Shown here piece by piece: positions 1 through 6,727 of a stretch of DNA of 8,111 nucleotides. Positions within the stretch are counted from its first letter, which is position 1. Every line of letters starts with the position of its first letter. This DNA is from an uncultured Thalassolituus sp. (GTDB lineage Bacteria; Pseudomonadota; Gammaproteobacteria; Pseudomonadales; Oceanobacteraceae): positions 1 to 8,111 of the forward strand of contig CAJXIT010000156.1 in NCBI GenBank assembly GCA_913054055.1. The letters run 5' to 3'. The translations under genes and the position numbers were made by a program. The notes under the pieces were generated by a model. That model saw only the letters and a list, made by a program, of their open reading frames with translations. It was not told the origin of the DNA and did no database searches.

Positions 1-40
1 AAAAAAACGTATTCTAGATAAAGGCTAAAAAAATAATAAA

Positions 41-44
41 AGGG
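41..44 (+). promoter_or_regulatory. Ribosome binding site that decides the TTG start of the first gene
   Basis: An AGGG sits 7 nt upstream of the TTG at 52. An in-frame stop (TAA, 37-39) rules out any earlier start. The next in-frame ATG, at 82, would leave only about ten hydrophobic residues before the predicted cleavage site and no basic residue, so TTG is the better start. The AT-rich bases 1-40 may hold part of a promoter, but no convincing -35/-10 pair is visible and the upstream context is outside the window. Confidence 0.6.
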
Positions 45-51
45 CCAATTC

Positions 52-1203
52 TTGCTGAATCGAATTACCATCATTCCATTTATGTTACTGCTAAGTACAC
101 TTGTGTCTGCAGAACTGAAGGACCTTACTGAATCTGAGTTATCTGAGCTCACTGGTGAGGGGGTTGGTCTTGTCTACGAAAGTTACCAAATTGAAATGCT
201 TGCAGAAGAACTTAACGCCCGTGATGACGGTGCTTCAGGTACTTTGGCTGGTGGAGGTGCGGGTAATAAGTTTCTGATTACTGGTATCGAAGATGCCGAT
301 GGCAACGTAGTAACCACTTCAATAGGACAGTTTTACTTTGCAGGTACAGGCACTAACTATGGGTCTGATTTAGATGGCAAGGTTGTCAATATCGGCCGAT
401 TAAATAATCCAATAACTATTGATCTTGTTGATGGTAATACCATCGGTGATGGTACTGATGGTTGGGCGGATAAATCTGTCTTAGAAATTGCAATGCAAAA
501 ACACGTAGATATGGCTGTCGGTTATCATTGTACAGATCCTAGCCAAGGACAGGGAACAGGCACTTGTGCCAGTCGTTCAGATCAGGCGGTACCAGGTTTC
601 CATGGTGAGCGCTTTGATATGGGTTACCGTATAAATCGAGAATTTACCGATACAAATAAAAATGTAAATTTAAATTTCCATGCAGTATCAGCCAATATGG
701 ATGGTAGTTACATGCGCTTCTGGGGTGGCGATGCAGATATTAATGGTGATGACATTGATGACAGCACACTTATGCTAGAGGCTCAGATGAATTTTTACGC
801 AAGTGAACTAATGTTTGATAGTTGTAATCTTGACGGTTCGGTTTGTGGTGAGCAAGTGGGTTTTAAAGACTTTAGCATGGAGCTAGCTTTAGGAGACGCA
901 AAATACTATCAGCCAATGACGATAGCAGTCGATGCTAACGGGTTTTTAAATATTAGTATTCAAGCCTTGCCTGAACCCGGTGATACGCGTACTGGCGGTG
1001 GAAGTATTGCAGCTGATGGTTTGTTAGCAGGATCAGACGCAACAACTTGGAACTGGTATGACGACTATTATACGAATGGTCGCAAAACTAACATAAGTGT
1101 TGGAGATATGACGGCTGGGCCGAGTTCAGAAAGTTTTGGCTCCTCTTCAATACAAGGGCTTCAGATCCAATATTTAGAGGTGAAAAGTCGTGATATCCCT
1201 TAG
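52..1203 (+). CDS. Secreted protein with N-terminal GQ-like motif (DUF6160-like), first of three
   Basis: Exported protein of 383 residues with unknown function. Residues 1-20 form a signal peptide: Arg4, a hydrophobic core, then VSA with probable cleavage after Ala20. The mature protein starts with a version of the motif shared by the next two genes, here LTGEGVGL (residues 33-40), with Glu where the other two have Gln and one residue fewer. The remainder is rich in Gly, Asp and Asn, has no further membrane segment, and looks like beta-rich extracytoplasmic protein. Its four cysteines form two close pairs (160/172 and 258/265). KSVLEI (141-146) matches KTVLEI in the next protein, which suggests a shared core fold. 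The acidic stretch at 227-237 resembles a calcium loop. The start is TTG and the stop lies inside the next gene. The family name is from memory; existence of the gene is certain, function is not. Confidence 0.88.
   Translation: MLNRITIIPFMLLLSTLVSAELKDLTESELSELTGEGVGLVYESYQIEMLAEELNARDDGASGTLAGGGAGNKFLITGIEDADGNVVTTSIGQFYFAGTGTNYGSDLDGKVVNIGRLNNPITIDLVDGNTIGDGTDGWADKSVLEIAMQKHVDMAVGYHCTDPSQGQGTGTCASRSDQAVPGFHGERFDMGYRINREFTDTNKNVNLNFHAVSANMDGSYMRFWGGDADINGDDIDDSTLMLEAQMNFYASELMFDSCNLDGSVCGEQVGFKDFSMELALGDAKYYQPMTIAVDANGFLNISIQALPEPGDTRTGGGSIAADGLLAGSDATTWNWYDDYYTNGRKTNISVGDMTAGPSSESFGSSSIQGLQIQYLEVKSRDIP
1177..1183 (+). promoter_or_regulatory. Strong ribosome binding site for the GTG start of the second gene
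   Basis: GAGGTGA lies inside the 3' end of the first gene, 6 nt before the GTG at 1190. The alternative in-frame ATG at 1229 has no comparable site and would remove Lys7 and half of the signal peptide, so the GTG start is preferred. Initiation here overlaps translation of the upstream gene, so the two are probably translationally coupled. Confidence 0.75.
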
Positions 1204-1801
1204 CTTTAAATACCTTACTTTGTTCAGCATGAGTTTTGCGATTGGATTGTCTGCGAATGCGCTTGAGTCTCTTACAGAAGAGGGTTTAGACAGTATCACA
1301 GGCCAGAATGGTGTGAGTCTTTCAGGTGAATTAACCTTCAATGAAGATGGTGGTCCACTGACCTCCGCTGATGTAGGGAATATTGACCCAAACGATGCCA
1401 GTATTGTATGGGGGAGTTGCACAGAAAAACAAGCTCTAACAGCTGATCGCTGCGGCGCTAGGTTAGCGATTAAGCCAAATGATACAGATGGCTGGCTGGC
1501 GCTAGATGAATTGCAGGGCAGCGTTTCATTTGAAGGGTTAACCCTTAGAGCAAGAGATATTGAGGCCACTGATAATTTTGGTGGTGATGAAGATGAAGCT
1601 GGAATTACAGGTAAAACAGTTTTAGAGATTGGGTTGCCTAGTGAAGTAAAGTTTAACGATTTTTCTTATAGTTATGTGACCAGTACCCAAGGGCGTCCCA
1701 CGGATACAGGCTATCAAGAGCAGGTTCGCCATGGTGTAGATTTTAATGGCTCAGTGCAAATGCAAGGCAATATTCTTGTGTTCCCAGTAGGAAATCCATA
1801 A
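1190..1801 (+). CDS. Small secreted protein with N-terminal TGQ.GV motif (DUF6160-like), second of three
   Basis: Exported protein of 203 residues with unknown function. It starts at GTG, overlapping the previous gene by 14 nt. Residues 1-24 are a signal peptide ending in ANA. The mature protein begins LESLTEEGLDSITGQNGVSL, the clearest copy of the motif in this operon. Its two cysteines (77 and 88) form one close pair. KTVLEIGLP (142-150), and the end around VDFNGSVQMQGNILVFPVG, align loosely with residues 141-150 and about 205-225 of the first protein, so the two are probably distant paralogues, with this one close to a minimal single-domain form. There is no membrane anchor or lipobox. Its TAA stop shares its last A with the ATG of the next gene. 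It could be a secreted or outer-surface structural subunit; nothing in the sequence shows an enzyme. Confidence 0.87.
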   Translation: MISLSFKYLTLFSMSFAIGLSANALESLTEEGLDSITGQNGVSLSGELTFNEDGGPLTSADVGNIDPNDASIVWGSCTEKQALTADRCGARLAIKPNDTDGWLALDELQGSVSFEGLTLRARDIEATDNFGGDEDEAGITGKTVLEIGLPSEVKFNDFSYSYVTSTQGRPTDTGYQEQVRHGVDFNGSVQMQGNILVFPVGNP

Positions 1802-4173
1802 TGAAAAAAATTGGATTGCTACTATTACCTTTTATCTCTGTTGTTCAAGCTGATCTTGTAGGTCTAGATGAGACATCTATGGAAACAGTTAGTGGTCAGA
1901 CAGGTATTGGAGTTAACTTTGATAAACTCATCACCGTTGGATCAATAACTTATTCTGATAATAACGGTTCGTCAGGTGGAGACTTACAATACTCAGATAT
2001 TAAGATAGGTAGTTCCCTAGATGTTGATACCACGCCTGCATTTTCTCAGCATTTAATTAATGTTGATGGAAATGAAGGTTTGTTTATAGATAGTTTATTT
2101 GAATCAACTCGTATCCAGGTTGGTGGTATATCTGTTGGCAGTCATATCGGTAGTCGAAGTTTTGGTCAGTATAGTTTTGATTTTGAAGGCACAAATTTAA
2201 TTCAAATCAGTAATGCAAGTCCGACAGGTTTTCTAATCAATACGACAACAAGCTTTGAAAATGTTGGCTTTCAGTGGACGACAAACGGTAATACTTTCAG
2301 GGTTGATGGTATGACAATTGATACTATATTGTCGGATGCTGTCTTTGAGGAAAAAAGCATTGACGTCTCAACCACAGCCTTAGTAATTGACATACCAAGC
2401 TATAGTGCTGATGTATCAATCGCGAGTGCTTGTTTTAGTGCCTCTGCGTGTATTACTGAAAATTCTTTAGGAAGTTTTTCAAGAAGCCTGAACCTAATAA
2501 ATAGTCAAATTCAAATACATGGTGGAGGTCGTGAAGATGTTGGTATTACCTTCAATGGTCATTTTGAGTTTGATGAATCTGTAAACCTTATTGGCGATGG
2601 TAACGTTTCCACTTATACAGATGAATCCACGGTAAAATTTGCTAAGCAGTCAGGTGTTATCGATATTGCAGGTTTTACTTTTGATATTGGCACTGGGAAT
2701 GCTGTATTAGGTGATCACATTTGGACTCAATTTGATCAGGTATCGGGCAACTTTAAAGTGGGTAACTTTGAAATTGCTGGTAACTCTGTCGGTGAGTTTG
2801 AGATGATTTTTGATTTCTCAGATGGCACGCATGACACTGTAGATTATGTGAATAGAACCCTGATCGCACCTGGGATTGCGTTTGCAGGACAAAATTTAGA
2901 TGCCATTGATCCATTCATGACCAGTTTCTATAACAAGGTAATCAGTACCTCTGACGGTATCAGCTTGTTTAACGAATGGAACTTACAGGCGGACTTTGTT
3001 TATACCGATGACTCTCACTCAATTCGAATCGATAACTATCAAACTTACGGTTCTGGTTACGTGACATTGGATTTACGTTCTGGTGGCGCTAACTCTATCG
3101 ATGCCACAAACGGTACAGAATCTTTCCTTGCCATTGGTGTGAAAGACTATCGGGTCAATTACAGTTTTGATGGCTTAAAGGTCGGCGATGAAAGCTCCCA
3201 GCTGCAAACCGGTTACGAACTATTAGGCATGTCACCACAAGCGTCATTTACGATTAATGCAGCGATTGAGATTCGTGGCGGTGGTGCGAATGGCAGTGGT
3301 GTGACATTTGATGGTGATGTTTTATTAAATGATGCAAATTTTGCAGTCACTAGGAACGCTTCAACTGGCAATGGTATTTATTTGGATAATGCCATGTACG
3401 AGTTCCATTTTAGAGATGTCACCATGGATGTGGATACGCAAGGTATTCAATTGGTGTTAGGTGAGCTGTGGAGTGAATTTACAATTAACGATGTTCGTTT
3501 TGGAGATAGTACCACTGGAAGCAGTTTAGGTGCCTTGATTGTGAAGCAATATCAAACAGGTTCAAAAGTCACCATCAGTGGTGGTGGAGCAGGCATTGCT
3601 AAGTGTGTAGGTGGAACGGGAACAGACCTAGCTTCATGTGATGGCAATTGGATTGACCCAGAAACTCAAGGTTTAACGGTTACTACACAAACCATGTTGC
3701 AAAAACGAAATGGATCAAAAGAAAACAGCGTCACATGGGAAACCAACCGCTCTGCGGGAGTGATAGGCACTGGTACAGCCTTGAAAGTGGATAATATCTA
3801 CACCACCGATGGCTATGATGACACGGCTAATACTCATGGCATTCAAACCACCACCTCCATTGATGTGGCTAAAACACGTGTATTGAAAAAGAACTCTGGT
3901 ACGGATACAAACGGTGTAAGTGGTGCTGAAGGGTCAGAGTTAATAATGGATGCAGGTGAAACTGCAGGTTATAAGTACGTGGTCGCCCCTACAGACCTTG
4001 AAAAAGCCGATCGTCCAGAAGGTTTGATCATTTCTAATAATGTTCAAATTAAAGAACTTAACATTGAATCGGTGAATATGATTCATCAAAACGCTACAGC
4101 CCCTATGCTGCATGGTGTTAAATTGCAAAACTTGAATATGTCCTCAACCTTATCGGTTACCCCAATTCGCTAG
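1801..4173 (+). CDS. Large secreted repeat protein with N-terminal SGQ.GI motif, third of three
   Basis: Exported protein of 790 residues with unknown function. It starts at ATG, sharing one base with the previous stop, with TAGGA about 8 nt upstream. Residues 1-17 are a signal peptide (Lys2-Lys3, hydrophobic core, VQA). The mature protein starts with LDETSMETVSGQTGIGV, the third copy of the operon's motif. The body is Ser/Thr/Gly/Asp/Asn-rich with alternating hydrophobic positions, as expected for beta structure. A region of about 100 residues occurs twice (237-339 and 489-585, each opening with I.I.GGG); a further TISGGG at 591-596 may begin a third, degenerate copy. The four cysteines form two close pairs (211/217 and 602/613). 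The protein ends in ...SVTPIR, without the terminal aromatic residue typical of outer-membrane barrels and without an LPXTG-like or PEP-type anchor. It is probably the large partner of the two smaller proteins; a cell-surface or pilus-like role is only a guess. Confidence 0.9.
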   Translation: MKKIGLLLLPFISVVQADLVGLDETSMETVSGQTGIGVNFDKLITVGSITYSDNNGSSGGDLQYSDIKIGSSLDVDTTPAFSQHLINVDGNEGLFIDSLFESTRIQVGGISVGSHIGSRSFGQYSFDFEGTNLIQISNASPTGFLINTTTSFENVGFQWTTNGNTFRVDGMTIDTILSDAVFEEKSIDVSTTALVIDIPSYSADVSIASACFSASACITENSLGSFSRSLNLINSQIQIHGGGREDVGITFNGHFEFDESVNLIGDGNVSTYTDESTVKFAKQSGVIDIAGFTFDIGTGNAVLGDHIWTQFDQVSGNFKVGNFEIAGNSVGEFEMIFDFSDGTHDTVDYVNRTLIAPGIAFAGQNLDAIDPFMTSFYNKVISTSDGISLFNEWNLQADFVYTDDSHSIRIDNYQTYGSGYVTLDLRSGGANSIDATNGTESFLAIGVKDYRVNYSFDGLKVGDESSQLQTGYELLGMSPQASFTINAAIEIRGGGANGSGVTFDGDVLLNDANFAVTRNASTGNGIYLDNAMYEFHFRDVTMDVDTQGIQLVLGELWSEFTINDVRFGDSTTGSSLGALIVKQYQTGSKVTISGGGAGIAKCVGGTGTDLASCDGNWIDPETQGLTVTTQTMLQKRNGSKENSVTWETNRSAGVIGTGTALKVDNIYTTDGYDDTANTHGIQTTTSIDVAKTRVLKKNSGTDTNGVSGAEGSELIMDAGETAGYKYVVAPTDLEKADRPEGLIISNNVQIKELNIESVNMIHQNATAPMLHGVKLQNLNMSSTLSVTPIR
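2509..2817 (+). repeat. Internal protein repeat, copy A (residues 237-339 of the 790-residue protein)
   Basis: Copy A opens IQIHGGG, continues with VGITFNGHFEFDE, then a beta-rich stretch with VLGDHIWTQF and VGNFEIAG. The same order of elements recurs in copy B 252 residues later. The resemblance is at protein level only; the DNA has diverged, so this is an old duplication. The boundaries are approximate. Confidence 0.6.
3265..3555 (+). repeat. Internal protein repeat, copy B (residues 489-585 of the 790-residue protein)
   Basis: Copy B opens IEIRGGG, continues with SGVTFDGDVLLND, then VLGELWSEFTINDVRFGDS, which lines up with VLGDHIWTQF and the following VGNFEIAG segment of copy A. The matching register of the GGG, the (I/V)TF(N/D)G and the VLG(D/E) elements supports duplication rather than chance composition. 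The boundaries are approximate. Confidence 0.6.
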
Positions 4174-4179
4174 ACTTTT

Positions 4180-4228
4180 TAGCGCTTCCAATAAAGGCAA
4201 GCATGGAAATTCTTGCCTTTAAACGCTA
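4180..4228 (+). terminator. Nested hairpin after the secreted-protein operon, possible weak terminator
   Basis: The inner stem AAAGGCAAG (4193-4201) pairs perfectly with CTTGCCTTT (4212-4220) around a 10-nt loop. An outer 5-bp stem, TAGCG (4180-4184) with CGCTA (4224-4228), encloses it. The hairpin begins 7 nt after the stop at 4173. Only three Ts end the inner stem and no U-tract follows, so as an intrinsic terminator it is weak. It could instead protect the 3' end of the transcript. Confidence 0.45.
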
Positions 4229-4274
4229 TAGTTCCCCCATTCTTATTTATACAGATTTTACCCTCTCCATCACG

Positions 4275-4301
4275 ATGAAAATGCTCTCTAGAGCCTATAA
4301 T
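4275..4301 (+). promoter_or_regulatory. Candidate promoter for leuA
   Basis: A perfect TATAAT (4296-4301) lies 33 nt before the leuA start. The best -35 candidate is ATGAAA (4275-4280), four of six consensus bases, with a short 15-bp spacer, so an activator may be needed. A small palindrome, GCTCT-CT-AGAGC (4283-4294), fills the spacer and could be an operator or chance. The predicted transcript would carry a leader of only about 25 nt, too short for a leucine attenuator. Confidence 0.5.
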
Positions 4302-4334
4302 CAGTGATGTTGTAAGAGTTAGGAGCCAGATATC

Positions 4335-5867
4335 ATGAGCCAATTAATTATTTTTGATACCACAATGCGCGATGGGGAACAAAGCCCAGGTGCATCTATG
4401 AACAAAGATGAAAAGGTTCGCATTGGTAAAGCACTTGAAAAAATGAAGGTGGACGTGATTGAGGCCGGATTTGCAGCTGCAAGTCCAGGTGATTTTGAGT
4501 CTATTGTGGCTGTTACACAGGCTGTACGTGAAAGCACCATTTGTTCTTTAGCTCGTGCAGTAGATGGTGATATTGACCGAGCTGCAGAGGCACTAAAAGC
4601 CGCAGAACGTGCTCGAATTCATACCTTTATTGCCACCAGCCCAATTCATATGGAACACAAGCTGCGCATGACACCAGATCAGGTGGTTGAACGTGCTGTA
4701 TATGCTGTTAAGCGTGCTCGTAACCAAGTGGCCGATGTGGAATTTTCATGTGAAGATGCAGGCCGTTCTGATATAGACTTTTTATGCCGAGTGATTGAAG
4801 CGGCCATTGATGCAGGTGCTAGCACAATCAATATTCCGGATACTGTGGGTTATGCCATACCAGAAGAGTTTGGTAACAACATCAAAACTCTGATCGAACG
4901 AATTCCGAATTCTGATAAAGCAATCTTCTCTGTTCATTGTCATAACGATTTAGGCTTGGCTGTGGCCAATTCATTAGCGGCAGTGGCAAATGGCGCACGC
5001 CAAGTTGAATGTACCATTAATGGTTTGGGTGAGCGTGCCGGTAATGCGTCACTTGAAGAAGTGGTAATGGGTGTGCGTACCCGAAGTGATTTGTTTGACG
5101 TGCATACCAACATTGATACACAAATTATTGTGCCAACATCTCGCATGGTTTCTTCTATTACAGGGTTTCCTGTGCAACCAAACAAAGCCATCGTAGGGGC
5201 AAATGCTTTTGCCCACGAAGCGGGCATTCACCAAGACGGCGTATTAAAGCATCGTGAAACCTACGAAATTATGAAAGCCGAAGATGTAGGTTGGGGCGCA
5301 AATAAAATGGTGATGGGTAAACACTCTGGCCGTGCCGCGTTTCGTGCCCGCTTAGAAGAGCTTGGTGTCACCTTTGATTCTGATCAAGACCTTAATGTAG
5401 CATTTGCTCGCTTTAAAGAATTGGCAGATAAAAAACACGAAATCTTTGATGAAGATTTACAGGCCTTAGTGAGTGAAGCGCGCACCATTGATAACAAATA
5501 TGAATTGGTGACGTTAGAAGCTCATAGCCAAACGGGCGAAACCCCTAAAGCTAAATTGACACTTTCCGTTGAGGGTAAAGAAACCACAGTTGAATCAGAA
5601 GGCAGTGGTCCGGTTGATGCTGCATTTAAAGCAGTGGAAGGTTTAGCTAAGTCTAATGCGAACGTTCAACTGTATTCTGTGAATTCGATTACCAGTGGCA
5701 CTGATAGCCAAGGTGAAGTGACGGTTCGATTAGAAAAAGCTGGTCGCATTGTAAACGGAGTAGGTTCCGATACGGATATCGTTGTGGCATCCGCTAAGGC
5801 TTATATAAATGCATTAAACCTGCTTGAAAGTGGTGATAAAGCCCATCCGCAAACGGATGGTGTATAA
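4335..5867 (+). CDS. leuA: 2-isopropylmalate synthase
   Basis: LeuA condenses acetyl-CoA with 3-methyl-2-oxobutanoate (2-ketoisovalerate) to give 2-isopropylmalate, the first committed step of leucine synthesis in the cytoplasm. At 510 residues it matches the bacterial type-1 family (E. coli about 523). The TIM-barrel catalytic domain starts with FDTTMRDGEQSPG (7-19), with catalytic Arg12 and metal ligand Asp13. The HCHND motif supplies metal ligands His201 and His203, and the GLGERAGNASLEE signature supplies Asn237. GKHSGRAAF (328-336) marks the linker subdomain. Residues from about 385 to 500 form the C-terminal regulatory domain that binds leucine for feedback inhibition in this family. 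AGGAG at 4321-4325 lies 9 nt before the ATG. No other leucine genes are adjacent; instead leuA leads an apparent transcript with holD and rimI. No inactivating change is visible. Confidence 0.97.
   Translation: MSQLIIFDTTMRDGEQSPGASMNKDEKVRIGKALEKMKVDVIEAGFAAASPGDFESIVAVTQAVRESTICSLARAVDGDIDRAAEALKAAERARIHTFIATSPIHMEHKLRMTPDQVVERAVYAVKRARNQVADVEFSCEDAGRSDIDFLCRVIEAAIDAGASTINIPDTVGYAIPEEFGNNIKTLIERIPNSDKAIFSVHCHNDLGLAVANSLAAVANGARQVECTINGLGERAGNASLEEVVMGVRTRSDLFDVHTNIDTQIIVPTSRMVSSITGFPVQPNKAIVGANAFAHEAGIHQDGVLKHRETYEIMKAEDVGWGANKMVMGKHSGRAAFRARLEELGVTFDSDQDLNVAFARFKELADKKHEIFDEDLQALVSEARTIDNKYELVTLEAHSQTGETPKAKLTLSVEGKETTVESEGSGPVDAAFKAVEGLAKSNANVQLYSVNSITSGTDSQGEVTVRLEKAGRIVNGVGSDTDIVVASAKAYINALNLLESGDKAHPQTDGV
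5843..5860 (+). promoter_or_regulatory. Hairpin at the leuA-holD junction covering the holD ribosome binding site
   Basis: CCATCCG (5843-5849) and CGGATGG (5854-5860) form a perfect 7-bp, GC-rich stem with a CAAA tetraloop. It lies in the last codons of leuA. Its 3' arm contains GGATGG, the only Shine-Dalgarno-like sequence before the holD ATG at 5873. No T-run follows, so it is not an intrinsic terminator. Ribosomes finishing leuA would melt the stem, which would couple holD translation to leuA translation. This role is inferred from position and pairing only. Confidence 0.45.
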
Positions 5868-5872
5868 CCATA

Positions 5873-6721
5873 ATGGAATTTACCGGAGCACAACTGCAAT
5901 ATCTTGATCACTTGGGCATAGACGTATGGGTGCCACGTGAACAATCTTTGCAGCAAGCTTCGGTTCCTAGTCAAGTTGATCAGGTTAATACAGCAGTAAA
6001 TGATGTCACACATGCAGCACCTCAAACAGGTGTTGCTCAGCATCAAGCTTCAACTGCAAGCTCTGCTCAAAACATTGAGGCGAAGCAAACACCGGTTCCC
6101 AATTCTAGCAAACAGTCACAGGCTGAAACGGCAAGGAGTTCTGCTGACGCGTCTGCCGCAAGCAGCGAGATGGCAACGAATGTTGAAAACATTAAAGCGG
6201 CAACAGGTATTAACCCTATCTCGCCAATGGCTGCTGCACCGGCATACCCAGGAGGTGAGCTAAAAGCAGCTCAGCAGACTACAACGGCTAATGAGAATCC
6301 AGCAAAGGCAAATGCCCCTGAATTTAATTTACAGTTCTGGTGTTACGGTTCAGGCTTATGGTTGGTGAATGGCCATGTAAACATTCAGCCAGAGCATCAC
6401 AAGTTAGTGCATAACATTGCGCACTATCTTCAAGGTAAAAAAACCAAACCACGTCATGTGGGTATTTTTTCTTGGCCCATGTTAGATGCACCTAATATAG
6501 ATCAAGGTCCTGAAGTGGCAGCCAAGCATTTAAAAGACCACATTCACCGCTTGCAAGAAATCAGCACAGTGAAAAAGTTAGTGGTTTTTACTGATGACGA
6601 TGACTGGTTCGCCCATTTAAATCCAGTTAAGATATCGACAACTTTGGACGACCTGCTTACTAACCCAGAGCATAAAAAAATTCTCTGGAAAACTTTGATT
6701 CCTCATCGATTAACTGATTAA
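5873..6721 (+). CDS. holD: DNA polymerase III psi subunit-like protein with long linker
   Basis: Probable psi subunit, which joins chi to the DnaX collar of the DNA polymerase III clamp loader. Residues 8-22 (LQ.LDHLGIDVWVPR) match the N-terminal peptide of E. coli psi (LQQLGITQW.LRR), including the key Trp (here Trp19). In E. coli this peptide contacts the clamp-loader collar. Residues about 24-149 are low-complexity, rich in Gln, Ala, Ser and Thr, and probably disordered. Residues 150-282 form a compact domain ending LDDLLTNPEHKKILWKTL, which matches LTDLRANPTARAALWQQI at the end of E. coli psi. The gene lies directly before rimI, as in E. coli. At 282 residues it is twice the E. coli length (137); pseudomonad psi is also known to be enlarged. 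The start is 5 nt after leuA. The middle of the C-terminal domain is hard to align by eye, so the call rests on the two ends plus gene order. Confidence 0.72.
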   Translation: MEFTGAQLQYLDHLGIDVWVPREQSLQQASVPSQVDQVNTAVNDVTHAAPQTGVAQHQASTASSAQNIEAKQTPVPNSSKQSQAETARSSADASAASSEMATNVENIKAATGINPISPMAAAPAYPGGELKAAQQTTTANENPAKANAPEFNLQFWCYGSGLWLVNGHVNIQPEHHKLVHNIAHYLQGKKTKPRHVGIFSWPMLDAPNIDQGPEVAAKHLKDHIHRLQEISTVKKLVVFTDDDDWFAHLNPVKISTTLDDLLTNPEHKKILWKTLIPHRLTD

Positions 6722-6727
6722 TCAAAC

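Noticed and set aside
1174..1569. Minus-strand open frame of 131 codons
   Set aside because: It lies antisense to the first and second secreted-protein genes, has no ribosome binding site and no recognisable domain. The plus-strand frames have signal peptides and family motifs.
1801..4173. The 790-residue protein as an autotransporter or outer-membrane barrel
   Set aside because: There is no C-terminal barrel-like segment with a terminal aromatic residue, and the protein ends ...TPIR after a polar stretch.
4275..4307. Short open frame MKMLSRAYNQ upstream of leuA as a leucine leader peptide
   Set aside because: It contains one leucine codon, has no leucine run, overlaps the candidate -10 box, and no attenuator hairpin follows before leuA.
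4940..5234. Two minus-strand open frames inside leuA
   Set aside because: They are shadows of the strongly conserved leuA coding sequence, and their proteins show no family features.
6000..6263. Plus-strand open frame of 87 codons inside holD
   Set aside because: It arises from the repetitive Gln/Ala codons of the holD linker read in another frame. It has no initiation signal, and the protein is low-complexity and basic.
5873..6721. The linker-containing protein as a TonB-like or cell-envelope protein
   Set aside because: It has no signal peptide or membrane segment, and both ends match psi. The low-complexity linker alone prompted this idea.
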